A stretch of DNA of 64,000 bases from Marivita sp. XM-24bin2 (lineage in GTDB: Bacteria; Pseudomonadota; Alphaproteobacteria; Rhodobacterales; Rhodobacteraceae). A program made the position numbers and the translations under genes. Shown one piece after another: positions 32,800-41,468 of the stretch (the stretch's first letter is position 1; each line of letters opens with the position of its first letter). The notes beneath the pieces were generated by a model, which was given only the letters and a program-made list of their open reading frames with translations, searched no databases and was not told where the DNA came from. The stretch covers positions 76,321 through 140,320 of the forward strand of contig QCWH01000004.1 of assembly GCA_003149565.1 (NCBI GenBank). Direction: 5' to 3'.

Positions 32800-34280
32800 G
32801 CCAGTTTCCCGTCCAAAGCCGCCACAGCAACGCTCGCCTGTTCCGCATCGTCAAAGGGATAGACCGTATCCCCGACGATCTGCCCGGTCTCGTGCCCCTT
32901 ACCACAGATCAGCAGCGCATCGCCCGGACCCACCGCATCGACGCCGCGAAGGATCGCTTCCGCCCTATCGCCGACTTCGGTTGCCTCTGGCGCGCCTTCG
33001 AGCACCGCCGCGCGGATCGAGGCCGGGTCTTCGCTGCGCGGGTTGTCGTCGGTGACAATCACCTGATCCGCAAATTCAGCCGCCGCTGCGCCCATCAAGG
33101 GCCGCTTGCCAGGGTCGCGATCTCCGCCCGCGCCTATAATGGCCACCAGCCGCCCCATCACATGCGGGCGGATCGCCTGACAGGCGGTCGCCACGGCATC
33201 CGGCGTATGCGCGTAATCCACGTAGACCGCAGCCCCGTTGCTGCGCCTCGCGGCCAGTTGCATCCGCCCACGGACGGTTTCCAGTTCCGGCAGCACGGCA
33301 AACACCCGATCCGGAGCCGCCCCGCTGGCAATCACCAAACCAGCCGCGATCATGACGTTTTCCGCCTGAAAGCCACCGACAAGGTTCAAGCGCGTTTGAA
33401 ATGTTTCGCCGCCAAACTTGATCCGGACGTCCTGCCCGGTTGCGTCGAACCGTTGCGCCAACAAAGCCATGTCGGCCCCGCCATCGCGCCCTACGGTCAT
33501 GATTTCCTGACCGCGCGCCCGCGCGATAGCAAGCATATCGACACCACGGGCATCGTCGATATTGATGACTGCGATCCCGTCTTCGGGCAAGACGCGGGCA
33601 AAAAGACCCGCTTTGGCATCGAAATACGCCTCGAAACTCTCGTGATAGTCCAGATGATCCTGGGTGAAGTTGGTGAACCCCGCGGCGCGCAGGTTCACAC
33701 CATCGAGCCGTCGTTGCGCCAGCCCATGCGAGGAGGCTTCCATTGCCGCGTGCTCGATCCCGGCTCCCGCAGCCCCTGCCAATGCACGGTGCAGTGTGAT
33801 CGGCTCTGGCGTGGTGTGCATGAGCGGTGCCTGCCAGTCGCCCTCGACACCTGTCGTACCAAGGTTCACCGCAGGTATCCCAAGCAATTGCCAAATCTTG
33901 CGCACAAAGGTGGCAACGCTGGTTTTGCCATTGGTGCCGGTCACCGCCACCATCGTATCCGGCTGATCTTCGAACCAAAGTGCGGCGCAAAAGGCAAGTG
34001 TCTGACGCGGGTCTGCCGCAATCACCAGAGCGGCTGTCGATCCGGCCAGCTCTTCCTTCGCAATCTCGGCCCCCTCCATATCTGTAAGGATGGCCGCGGC
34101 CCCCATTCGGAGCGCATATTGAATAAACTCTCCGCCATGCATCCGGGTACCAGGCAGCGCCGCGAACAGGTAGCCTTCTTTGACATCGCGGCTGTCCACA
34201 GCCAGCCCGGTGACAATCGCATCTGCGCCGCCGCGCGCCGTCAGCCCCAGCGCGCTCAGGCTTTTGCCCCCTGCTGCCAT
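32796..34280 (-). CDS. murE: UDP-N-acetylmuramoyl-L-alanyl-D-glutamate--2,6-diaminopimelate ligase
   Basis: MurE of 494 residues. It has VDSRDVKEGYLFAALPG in domain 1, the P-loop VAVTGTNGKTSVATFVRKIW, HAAMEASSHGL and DHLDYHESFEAYFDAKAGLF in domain 2, and TDDNPRSEDPASI in domain 3. DNPR is the meso-diaminopimelate-selecting motif, so the peptidoglycan is the usual Gram-negative DAP type. The ATG at 34280 lies 45 bases after ftsI. It overlaps murF by ATGA. Confidence 0.96.
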   Translation of the reverse strand: MAAGGKSLSALGLTARGGADAIVTGLAVDSRDVKEGYLFAALPGTRMHGGEFIQYALRMGAAAILTDMEGAEIAKEELAGSTAALVIAADPRQTLAFCAALWFEDQPDTMVAVTGTNGKTSVATFVRKIWQLLGIPAVNLGTTGVEGDWQAPLMHTTPEPITLHRALAGAAGAGIEHAAMEASSHGLAQRRLDGVNLRAAGFTNFTQDHLDYHESFEAYFDAKAGLFARVLPEDGIAVINIDDARGVDMLAIARARGQEIMTVGRDGGADMALLAQRFDATGQDVRIKFGGETFQTRLNLVGGFQAENVMIAAGLVIASGAAPDRVFAVLPELETVRGRMQLAARRSNGAAVYVDYAHTPDAVATACQAIRPHVMGRLVAIIGAGGDRDPGKRPLMGAAAAEFADQVIVTDDNPRSEDPASIRAAVLEGAPEATEVGDRAEAILRGVDAVGPGDALLICGKGHETGQIVGDTVYPFDDAEQASVAVAALDGKLA

Positions 34281-34325
34281 GACGACCCCCTCATGTTGTC
34301 TTCCCCGCCACCGGGGCCGCGCCCC

Positions 34326-36113
34326 TCAGTTCGAGGTGTTGATGATGCCCGTCAAATGCCGTGTTTCGACCTCCGGGCGCAAGCCCAGAAGCGGCGCAAC
34401 GCGACGGATCATTTCGGCCGCCACCGGCACAGCCGTCCAGCCAGCCGTGCGGCGCGGCTTTGTCCCGCTGGTCTCAACCGGCTCATCCAGCGTCACGATC
34501 AACACATATTTCGGATCGTTCGTCGGAAACACCGACGCGAAGGTGTTGATCACCTTGTCGTCGTAATACCCGCCACCGCGCGGCTTGGGCTTGTCCGCCG
34601 TTCCCGTCTTGCCGCCAACCGAATAGCCCGGCACTTCGCCAAAGCTCGCGGTGCCTTCGGTCACCACCTTGCGCAGCATATCAACCGACTGGCGCGCAGT
34701 TCTCTCGGACATCAAACGCGGCCCCAGCTTTGGCCCATCCTGCTTCAACAAGGTCGGCTCTACTTTAAAGCCGCCATTGGCGATCGCCGCATATCCTGCT
34801 GCCAGATGCAAAGGGCTGGACGACAGTCCATGGCCATAGGAAATCGTCACGCTGGACAAATCTGTCCAGCGCTGCGGCAGCAAGGGTTTACCACCCGCCG
34901 CCTCGACAATCTCCAGCGGCGTCGGCTCGAAAAAGCCCAGCGCTTTCAGAAACTCCTGCTGCCGTGTCGCGCCGATGGACAGCGCCATCCGGCCAGTGCC
35001 CCGGTTGGAGCTTTTGACAATGATATCCGAGACTGACAACGGGCCGTAATTCTTGTTGTTGAATTCACCGATCTTGAACCCGCCAACTTTCATGGGACCA
35101 GAGGTGTCAATCACCGTCTCGGGGCTCACCAGTCCGAGCTCGAGCGCCTGCGCGGAGGTAAAGATCTTGAATGTCGAACCAAGCTCATACACCCCCTGAA
35201 CCGCCCGGTTGAACAGCGGGCTGTCGGCTGCTTCGCCCTGCGTCAGGGGGCGGGGACGGTCGTTTGGGTCAAAGTCTGGCAGGGATGCAATCGCGATCAC
35301 TTCGCCGGTGTAAATGTCCATCAGGACACTTGCCGCGCCTTTGGCGTTCATGAGCTTCATGCCGCCCAGAAGCACGCGCTCGGTTGCCGCCTGAATGGTC
35401 AGGTCCAAAGAAAGCTCCAGCGGCGCGCCTTCGCGGGACGGATCCCGCAACTCTTCGTCAAAGAACTTCTCAATACCCGCAGTGCCAATTACTTCTGCGG
35501 AATGAACACCTTCCCTGCCAAAGCTCGCACCGCCCAACACATGAGAAGCCAAGGCGCCGTTCGGATAAAGCCGCATTTCACGCGGCCCGAACAAAAGCCC
35601 CGGCTCACCGATGTCATGCACCTTCTGCTTTTGCTCAGGACTCAATTTCTTGCGCACCCACAGGAACTTACGCTTACCAGTGAAGTCTTTGTGCAAACGC
35701 TCTTCGCTAAGCTCCGGGAAGATCTTGACCAATTCGGAGGCCGTGCGGATCGGATCCACCATCTGCTGCGGATGCGCATAAAGCGAGTAAGTCTCCATGT
35801 TCGTCGCCAGAATGCGCCCCTTCCGGTCGACGATGTCGGCCCGGCTGGCAATGATCGACGCCCCGGTTGACTGCGCGCGCGGCTCTGCGGGCTCAGACGC
35901 GGCAAGCGTGCCCATGCGCGCCCCGACGACACCGAAGGCGCAAAAGAACATCACCGCCATGACCAGCAGCCGTCCCTCCGCGCGCGAACGCGCCTTGTCG
36001 CGCATCTGTTCATGGCGAATCCGCAGGTTCTCACGCTCGATGGCATCAGGGTTCTCGCCCTTGCGACGAGCATCCAGAATGCGCGCCAAAGGGCGCAGCG
36101 GCGTGCGGATCAT
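34326..36113 (-). CDS. ftsI: Peptidoglycan transpeptidase FtsI (PBP3)
   Basis: Division-specific class B penicillin-binding protein of 595 residues. One membrane anchor near residues 48-70 is followed by the pedestal domain and the transpeptidase: serine motif STFK near residue 313, SSN near 368-370 and KTG near 502. These are the complete acylation motifs. It cross-links septal peptidoglycan with FtsW, FtsQ, FtsL and FtsB. The start overlaps ftsL by ATGA. Confidence 0.95.
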   Translation of the reverse strand: MIRTPLRPLARILDARRKGENPDAIERENLRIRHEQMRDKARSRAEGRLLVMAVMFFCAFGVVGARMGTLAASEPAEPRAQSTGASIIASRADIVDRKGRILATNMETYSLYAHPQQMVDPIRTASELVKIFPELSEERLHKDFTGKRKFLWVRKKLSPEQKQKVHDIGEPGLLFGPREMRLYPNGALASHVLGGASFGREGVHSAEVIGTAGIEKFFDEELRDPSREGAPLELSLDLTIQAATERVLLGGMKLMNAKGAASVLMDIYTGEVIAIASLPDFDPNDRPRPLTQGEAADSPLFNRAVQGVYELGSTFKIFTSAQALELGLVSPETVIDTSGPMKVGGFKIGEFNNKNYGPLSVSDIIVKSSNRGTGRMALSIGATRQQEFLKALGFFEPTPLEIVEAAGGKPLLPQRWTDLSSVTISYGHGLSSSPLHLAAGYAAIANGGFKVEPTLLKQDGPKLGPRLMSERTARQSVDMLRKVVTEGTASFGEVPGYSVGGKTGTADKPKPRGGGYYDDKVINTFASVFPTNDPKYVLIVTLDEPVETSGTKPRRTAGWTAVPVAAEMIRRVAPLLGLRPEVETRHLTGIINTSN

Positions 36114-36463
36114 GGCTCTTGCTCCTGTGCGCCTGCGCTTGAAAGCTCAATCGGGTCCGTGATTGGCAGTTGCGGCGGCCGAGGGTAGGCAATCTGATCC
36201 ACCCGACCAAACTGATCCGGCTCCAGCGGCATCAATCCCAGCCTCTCAAAGTTCACTTCCGCCAGGTCCCGCAACCGGTCGGGACGGTTCAAATACGCCC
36301 ATTCCGCGCGCAGCACCGCCAGACGCGCCCGCGCTTCCGCGATCTCGGACCGCACCGCCTGCGCATCGCCCAGCGCTGCCTGTGTCTTGTAGTTTTCATG
36401 GTAAGCCCAGAACGCGGCACCGATCATCGTCAGGAAGGTCAGCACATAGAGCAGGGAACGCAT
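36110..36463 (-). CDS. ftsL: Cell division protein FtsL
   Basis: FtsL-like bitopic protein of 117 residues with a short N-terminus, one membrane segment (residues 3-20, SLLYVLTFLTMIGAAFWAY) and a periplasmic coiled coil (QAALGDAQAVRSEIAEARARLAVLRAEWAYLNRPDRLRDLA). The proline-rich C-terminus is typical of the alphaproteobacterial form. Location between rsmH and ftsI supports the call more than sequence identity. ATG 36463 overlaps the rsmH stop as TGATG. Confidence 0.9.
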   Translation of the reverse strand: MRSLLYVLTFLTMIGAAFWAYHENYKTQAALGDAQAVRSEIAEARARLAVLRAEWAYLNRPDRLRDLAEVNFERLGLMPLEPDQFGRVDQIAYPRPPQLPITDPIELSSAGAQEQEP

Positions 36464-37455
36464 CACCGGTCCTCCTTCAGCAAGGGCAAGGCAATCTGCC
36501 CGGCATCAATCTCGCCCGCTGGCGCATCCGTGCGTCGCGCCACGCGCAGCTTTGCGGATCGCGACCGGGGGTTGGCCGCCAGCTCGTCGTCATCCGGGCC
36601 CACCGCCTTGCGGGTTAGAATCTCGAAGGCAGGCGTTTCAGCCTCGATTTCAGGCGCATAGCGGTTCGCGCGTCCGGCCTTGCCGCCGCGTGCCTGCAGG
36701 AACCGCTTCACCATTCGATCCTCGACCGAATGAAAGCTTACAACCGCCAGCAAACCGCCGGGCTTCAGCGCACGTTCCGCGGCCATCAGCCCCTTCATCA
36801 GCGCGCCATATTCATCATTCACTGCAATCCGAAGCGCCTGAAAACTGCGGGTCGCCGGATGCGACTGTCCGGGCTTCGGACGTGGCAGACAGGTTTCGAT
36901 GATCCCCGCCAATTCCAGCGTGCGACTTATCGGATTGATCCGCCGTGCCGTAACAATGGCCTTGGCGATCCGACGCGAGGCGCGCTCTTCGCCATAGGTG
37001 TACAGGATATCCGCAAGATCGACCTCGGCAGCTTCGTTCACGATATCAGCCGCTGACGGACCATCCTGCCCCATCCGCATGTCCAATGGGCCATCCTTCA
37101 TAAAGGAAAACCCGCGTTCCGCCTGATCGAGCTGCATTGACGACACACCCAGATCCAGAACCACCCCATCCACGTCGGATGCGATCTGATCCATCTCTGC
37201 AAAATTTGCGCGGTGCAGTTCGATGCGCCCCTCAAAATCAGACACCCATTGCGCCGCCATCTCATGCGCCAGCGGGTCGCGATCAATGCCAATGACCTTG
37301 TCTGCCCCGGCTTCGATCAGCCCGCGCGCATACCCACCCGCGCCAAAGGTGCCATCCACCCAAACACCACTGACCGGCGCCACCGCCCGCAGGAGCGGAG
37401 CAAGCAGGACGGGAATGTGCGGATCGGTCGACGGGGTGGCAGCGGCAGCAGACAT
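36463..37455 (-). CDS. rsmH: 16S rRNA (cytosine-1402-N4)-methyltransferase RsmH
   Basis: RsmH (MraW) of 330 residues, using S-adenosylmethionine to methylate C1402 of 16S rRNA. Motifs include HIPVLL, the SAM-binding [52 protein letters not shown] and the C-terminal [15 protein letters not shown]. The gene lies 6 bases after mraZ, and the stop overlaps ftsL. The helical insertion domain between motifs is of normal length. Confidence 0.96.
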   Translation of the reverse strand: MSAAAATPSTDPHIPVLLAPLLRAVAPVSGVWVDGTFGAGGYARGLIEAGADKVIGIDRDPLAHEMAAQWVSDFEGRIELHRANFAEMDQIASDVDGVVLDLGVSSMQLDQAERGFSFMKDGPLDMRMGQDGPSAADIVNEAAEVDLADILYTYGEERASRRIAKAIVTARRINPISRTLELAGIIETCLPRPKPGQSHPATRSFQALRIAVNDEYGALMKGLMAAERALKPGGLLAVVSFHSVEDRMVKRFLQARGGKAGRANRYAPEIEAETPAFEILTRKAVGPDDDELAANPRSRSAKLRVARRTDAPAGEIDAGQIALPLLKEDR

Positions 37456-37461
37456 TTCCGA

Positions 37462-37971
37462 TCAGCCCCCCGGTTGCTGATCCAGGAAGATGAGCGGATC
37501 GACATCGTCGGGCAGCTCATCCAACCATTCGTCGGTCGCAGCCTGCTCCTCAGCCTCAAAGGTCGCAGGCTCCCAAATCTGGAACGTATCACCCGCGCCG
37601 ATAAAGAATGCCTCGGAACTCAGGCCGATCTTCTCGCGCAGCTTGGCGGGCAGGACCAGCCGCCCCGTTTCATCTACACTTGTCGCATGGGATTGCCCGT
37701 TGAAGAGCCGCTGCAGCATCTTGCGCTCTACCGATCCACGCGGGAGCGCCTCGATCTTCTCGTCCACCTCTTCGATGGCCGCGACCGTATAACATTCAAG
37801 GTATTTCCGACGCTTGTCGCCGTAGACAATGACCAATTCGGGATTCAGGCCTTCAGTAAAACCGGGGTCACCTGCCTCGAGGACACGGCGAAACGAGGCG
37901 GGGATAGACACCCTGCCCTTACCATCAACCTTGTGATGGCTTTCACCTCTGAACCTCAGCTTGCGGGTCAC
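37462..37971 (-). CDS. mraZ: Transcriptional regulator MraZ
   Basis: MraZ of about 169 residues, an AbrB-like DNA-binding protein that regulates its own division cluster. Two MraZ repeats are visible: FRGESHHKVDGKGRVSIPASFRRVLEAGD and ATSVDETGRLVLPAKLREKIGL, each with the GR-S/V-IP/LP-F/L signature. Start is uncertain: GTG 37971 gives VTRKLRFRGESHHK and follows AGAAGGG; an upstream ATG at 38037 lies within a long hairpin and would add 22 unconserved residues. Upstream lie periodic TGGG repeats like the E. coli MraZ box, so autoregulation is likely. Confidence 0.88.
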   Translation of the reverse strand: MTRKLRFRGESHHKVDGKGRVSIPASFRRVLEAGDPGFTEGLNPELVIVYGDKRRKYLECYTVAAIEEVDEKIEALPRGSVERKMLQRLFNGQSHATSVDETGRLVLPAKLREKIGLSSEAFFIGAGDTFQIWEPATFEAEEQAATDEWLDELPDDVDPLIFLDQQPGG

Positions 37972-38015
37972 TGCCCTTCTGGTCCTTTCACTGCCTTGAT
38001 CCCTGGAAACGGAAA

Positions 38016-38051
38016 CGGCGGGTTGATCTGCTGCCACTGATCAACCCGCCG
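38016..38051. repeat. Perfect 13-bp-stem hairpin in the mraZ leader
   Basis: CGGCGGGTTGATC pairs perfectly with GATCAACCCGCCG over a 10-base loop, 45 bases upstream of the mraZ start. On the mraZ strand it is followed by TTTCCGTTTCC, not a true T-run, so it may be an attenuator or mRNA-stabilising structure. Confidence 0.6.
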
Positions 38052-38248
38052 TCCGAGTCCCGTTTCCGGGAAGTCCGACTGCGCGCGCCACCTGGGGGGA
38101 TGTCTGCTCGCCCGCGCGCCGGATCTCTGTGTTTGATGAAAGCGGGTGCCTGTATGAAACCTGCGTTTTTTTATTGTCTGGACACCGCGTCGAGGTCTGT
38201 GCGCCTCGTTTGCTGTTCCTGCTCTCATCTCGTGCAGTAGGGATGCCA

Positions 38249-38282
38249 TGGGAAAGTATGGGTCGCAACAGTTTTTTATGGG
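38249..38282 (+). promoter_or_regulatory. TGGG repeats with 10-bp period, plus orientation (mraZ upstream)
   Basis: TGGG occurs at 38249, 38259 and 38279, the 38269 position being degenerate; AGGGA lies at 38239. The 10-bp phasing is that of the MraZ box (TGGGN-N5), but here the repeats read away from mraZ. Confidence 0.45.
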
Positions 38283-38419
38283 AATTTACCTCTACATGCT
38301 GTGCAACAGACCCGCCCGTCACCGCATCTTGTGTGGATAAGTCGTTAATTTTCCAAAATACGGCGGATATCTCAGCCAAGACCACAATATGTAGAGACCA
38401 CGGCTTCGAATAAAAATTG

Positions 38420-38613
38420 CCCACAAATTCCCACAAGCGAAACAAACAAACCAAGAACATCGATGGAGCGCAAGAATTTTGACCCTCTGAAACCGCAAAT
38501 TTTCCCCGGATTCCACCCGAATCAATGATTTGATTCGATCTGTCGCGGGTGCGTTCCCATGCCTGTCCCATCGTTTCCCATGCAGCGTCCCACCCTTTCC
38601 CATGCGGTACCCA
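38420..38613 (-). promoter_or_regulatory. TGGG repeats reading toward mraZ (MraZ-box-like)
   Basis: On the mraZ strand TGTGGGAATTTGTGGGC gives two TGGG units 10 bp apart (38420-38433). Farther upstream six more CCCA (TGGG on the gene strand) start at 38556, 38567, 38577, 38589, 38599 and 38610, spaced 10-12 bp. The region 37972-38640 has no convincing gene. Confidence 0.5.
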
Positions 38614-38659
38614 TGTCCGACCAAGCTCCGGCAAAGCTTGCAATGTAACCGGGCCGGAT

Positions 38660-38830
38660 GTACGCCGAACCCGTCACGGTCCGGGCAACCCCCGGTGAAA
38701 AGGGAACGTGGTGAAATCCCACGACTGCCCCCGCAACTGTAAGCGGCGAGCGTGTTCGGCATATGCCACTGGGAAACCGGGAAGGCCCGACACATGCAAC
38801 GACCCGCAAGTCAGGAGACCTGCCGTGGCG
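38660..38830 (+). ncRNA. Cobalamin (AdoCbl) riboswitch
   Basis: The B12 box AGTCAGGAGACCTGCC is at 38809-38824. The upstream core has GGTGAAAAGGGAACGTGGTG, CCCCCGCAACTGTAAGCGG and ATGCCACTGGG, the conserved order of the class. It precedes the vitamin B12 import operon starting at 38948, so cobalamin should reduce expression of the importer. Boundaries are approximate. Confidence 0.93.
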
Positions 38831-38921
38831 GATCACCCTACACTCGCGCGGGGTGCGCGGGATGTGACGGACCTCCGGTGTGGTGACATTCACCGTCTTC
38901 TGGCCAGCCGGAAGACACGAC

Positions 38922-38951
38922 ATGAATGACGCGCGGGAGTCAGAGCAATGA
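38922..38951 (+). CDS. Possible nine-codon leader peptide overlapping the permease start
   Basis: ATG 38922 opens MNDARESEQ, whose TGA (38949-38951) overlaps the permease ATG 38948 as ATGA. GGAAG lies about 7 bases before it. It could couple translation after the riboswitch, or be chance. Confidence 0.25.
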   Translation: MNDARESEQ

Positions 38952-39928
38952 AGCTCTTTGGTGCGCTGATGGCTGTGACCGGGCTGATGTTTATCGCATC
39001 GCTCTATGTCGGCTATGCCGCGATCTCGATCCCCGAAGGCGTGGCAGCGCTGTTGGGCCGGGGCAACCCACTTTACGTCACGGTGATGCAGGAAATCCGC
39101 CTGCCGCGCACGCTTCTGGCCGCGATGGTGGGCGTTTCTCTGGGCCTTTCTGGCGCTGCGATGCAGGGATATCTGCGCAATCCGCTGGCCGAACCCGGAT
39201 TGATCGGCGTCTCCGGCTCTGCAGCCCTTGGCGCGGTCATTGCCCTGCAAACCGGCTTTGCGGCCATGTTTCTGCTGGCCCTGCCACTCTCGGCTTTGGC
39301 ATTTGCCGCACTGGCGGTCGGGTTGATCCTGTTTCTCGCAGGTCCCCGCGGATCATCGCTCACATTGATCCTGGCCGGCATCGCCGTCTCAGCGTTTGCC
39401 GCAGCGCTGACGTCCCTGACCCTGAACCTGTCGCCCAATCCCTATGCGGCGTCCGAGATCATGTTCTGGATGATGGGTTCGGTCGGAAACCGCGCCATGA
39501 GCCATGTGTGGCTGGCCTTTCCAATCATGGCTCTTGGCTGGGTCGCGCTCGCCGGGCTGGGCCGGGGGCTCGACGCGCTGACCTTGGGCGAAGATGCCGC
39601 CGAAGCCCTTGGCATCTCGCTCTCGCGCCTGCGCCTGCAACTGCTGCTGGGCACCGCCGCCGCCGTCGGGGCGGCAACCGCTGTCGCGGGTGCGGTTGGC
39701 TTTGTCGGCCTTGTCGTCCCGCACATTCTGCGCCGCTTTGCCCATGGTCGCCCCTCTACCCTGCTCTGGGCCTCGGCTTTGGGCGGTGCCGCGATGGTGC
39801 TTGCGGCAGACCTTGCCACCCGACTTATCTTACCCGAGCGAGACCTGAAACTGGGTGTCGTCATGGCCCTGATCGGCGCGCCGCTGTTCCTGCACCTTAT
39901 CTACAAGACCCGGAGGGAAATCGCATGA
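38948..39928 (+). CDS. FecCD/BtuC-type cobalamin ABC transporter permease
   Basis: Permease of 326 residues with about nine to ten membrane segments, FecCD family. Signature stretches are LPRTLLAAMVGVSLGLSGAAMQGYLRNPLAEPGLIGVSGSAALGA and VAGAVGFVGLVVPHILRR. Its place directly after a cobalamin riboswitch identifies the substrate as vitamin B12 or a corrinoid, not iron siderophore. The stop overlaps the ATPase gene (ATGA). A tiny possible leader peptide overlaps its start. Confidence 0.92.
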   Translation: MKLFGALMAVTGLMFIASLYVGYAAISIPEGVAALLGRGNPLYVTVMQEIRLPRTLLAAMVGVSLGLSGAAMQGYLRNPLAEPGLIGVSGSAALGAVIALQTGFAAMFLLALPLSALAFAALAVGLILFLAGPRGSSLTLILAGIAVSAFAAALTSLTLNLSPNPYAASEIMFWMMGSVGNRAMSHVWLAFPIMALGWVALAGLGRGLDALTLGEDAAEALGISLSRLRLQLLLGTAAAVGAATAVAGAVGFVGLVVPHILRRFAHGRPSTLLWASALGGAAMVLAADLATRLILPERDLKLGVVMALIGAPLFLHLIYKTRREIA

Positions 39929-40683
39929 CCCTCCTTACCGTGCAAAACCTTACCGTCAGACGCGGCGAATGCCCGGTCGTCGATGCCGCATCCTTTACGG
40001 TCAGGAACGGCGAATGCGTTGGCCTGATCGGTCCAAACGGCGCGGGCAAAACCTCACTTTTGCGCGGCACTCTTGGCCTTCTGCCACATGAGGGTGACAG
40101 CAGCTTGGCCGCACTGGCGCCGAAACAGCGCGCCGCCCAGGCCGCATGGCTGCCCCAGACCCGAGAAATCGCCTGGCCCATGAGTGTCGAACGCATCGTC
40201 GCCCTTGGCCGCCTGCCCTACCTCGCCCGTGGCGCGCGGCTCAGCCCTGCTGATCAAAGCGCGGTCGACGGCGCCCTGTCCCGCATGGGGCTGCAAAACT
40301 TCCGGACCCGTCTGGCGACCGCGCTGTCGGGCGGCGAACAGGCCCGCGTTCTGATCGCCCGCACTTTGGCACAGGACACGCCGCTTCTGATGGCGGACGA
40401 ACCCATCGCCGGCCTCGACCCGGCCGCCCAGATCGCCACGCTTCAGGTTTTTGAGACCCTCGCGCAAGAGGGCCGCGCCGTACTGACCTCGTTGCACGAC
40501 CTGTCGCTTGCCGCACGCTTCTGCACCCGGCTTATCATGATCGGCGCTGGTCGCATCATCGCAGACGGCCCACCGCGTGACGTGTTGACACCTCAGCGGC
40601 TGGCTGACGTTTTCCGCCTCAAGGCAGAGGTTCTCGACACATCACAAGGGTTGGTGGTGCAGCCTTGGGGGGTGATCGCATGA
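39925..40683 (+). CDS. Cobalamin ABC transporter ATP-binding protein (BtuD-like)
   Basis: ABC ATPase of 252 residues. Walker A GPNGAGKTSLL near residue 40, Q-loop WLPQTREIAW, signature ALSGGEQARVLIARTLAQ near residue 140, Walker B LLMADEPIAGLD and H-loop TSLHDLSLAAR are all present. The start ATG 39925 overlaps the permease stop; the same frame extends upstream only as out-of-frame shadow of the permease. It energises import of the corrinoid together with the permease at 38948. Confidence 0.93.
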   Translation: MTLLTVQNLTVRRGECPVVDAASFTVRNGECVGLIGPNGAGKTSLLRGTLGLLPHEGDSSLAALAPKQRAAQAAWLPQTREIAWPMSVERIVALGRLPYLARGARLSPADQSAVDGALSRMGLQNFRTRLATALSGGEQARVLIARTLAQDTPLLMADEPIAGLDPAAQIATLQVFETLAQEGRAVLTSLHDLSLAARFCTRLIMIGAGRIIADGPPRDVLTPQRLADVFRLKAEVLDTSQGLVVQPWGVIA

Positions 40684-41468
40684 GCGCCCCCAGCCGCATC
40701 GTCTGCCTGACGGAAGAAACCGTCGAAACGCTTTATCTTTTGGGTCAGGAAGACCGGATCGTCGGCGTCACCGGCTATGCCGTTCGACCAAAACGCGTCC
40801 GTGAGGAAAAGCCGCGCGTCGGCGCATTCACCTCTGCCGACATTCCCAAGATCCTCGCCCTCAACCCCGATCTGGTCCTCACCTTCTCCGACCTGCAAGC
40901 CGACATCGCCGCCGAGCTCATCCGCGCGGGTGTGGAAGTGATGGCCTTCAACCAGCGCGACGTGGCTGGCATCCTGCGCATGATCCGCACGCTGGGCCGC
41001 CTGACCGACTGCGCCGATAAGGCCGAAGCACTGGCACTGTCTTATGAAGCCCGCATTGCAACCTTGCGCGCCCAAGCCCCGGAACAACGTCCCCGCGTCT
41101 ATTTCGAGGAATGGGACGACCCGATGATCACCGGCATCGGCTGGGTCTCCGACCTGATCGACATCGCGGGCGGCACAGATTGTTTTGCGCACCTCCGCCA
41201 TGAACAGTCGGCAAAGGACCGCATTGTGACGCCTGAAGACGTGATCAACGCCGCGCCGGACATCATTGTTGCGTCATGGTGTGGCAAGAAGGTGAGACCA
41301 GAGAAAATCGCCGCGCGACCCGGTTGGGACGTGATCCCTGCAGTTGCGCAGAACCGCATCATCGAAATCAAATCGCCGCTGATCCTGCAACCGGGACCAG
41401 CCGCGCTGAGCGACGGCCTTGACGCCCTGATCGCCGCTCTCTGCTCCAAGGACGTGCCCGCATGCTGA
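40680..41468 (+). CDS. BtuF-like cobalamin-binding protein without a signal peptide
   Basis: Binding-protein fold of the BtuF/helical-backbone class III type, 262 residues: SRIVCLTEETVETLYLLGQEDRIVGVTGYA, PDLVLTFSD, PDIIVASWCGKK and the C-terminal LILQPGPAALSDGLDAL are typical. BtuF is normally periplasmic, yet the ATG at 40680 (ATGA overlap with the ATPase) leads straight into the fold (MSAPSRIVCLTEE) with no hydrophobic leader, and the overlap leaves no room for one. It may be anchored or exported in an unknown way, or act in the cytosol. It overlaps exbB by 7 bases. Confidence 0.82.
   Translation: MSAPSRIVCLTEETVETLYLLGQEDRIVGVTGYAVRPKRVREEKPRVGAFTSADIPKILALNPDLVLTFSDLQADIAAELIRAGVEVMAFNQRDVAGILRMIRTLGRLTDCADKAEALALSYEARIATLRAQAPEQRPRVYFEEWDDPMITGIGWVSDLIDIAGGTDCFAHLRHEQSAKDRIVTPEDVINAAPDIIVASWCGKKVRPEKIAARPGWDVIPAVAQNRIIEIKSPLILQPGPAALSDGLDALIAALCSKDVPAC

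Noticed and set aside
38041..39250. Minus-strand frames of 158-242 codons between mraZ and the B12 operon
   Set aside because: They run through the TGGG repeats and cobalamin riboswitch, overlap the permease gene and show no recognisable domain or ribosome site.
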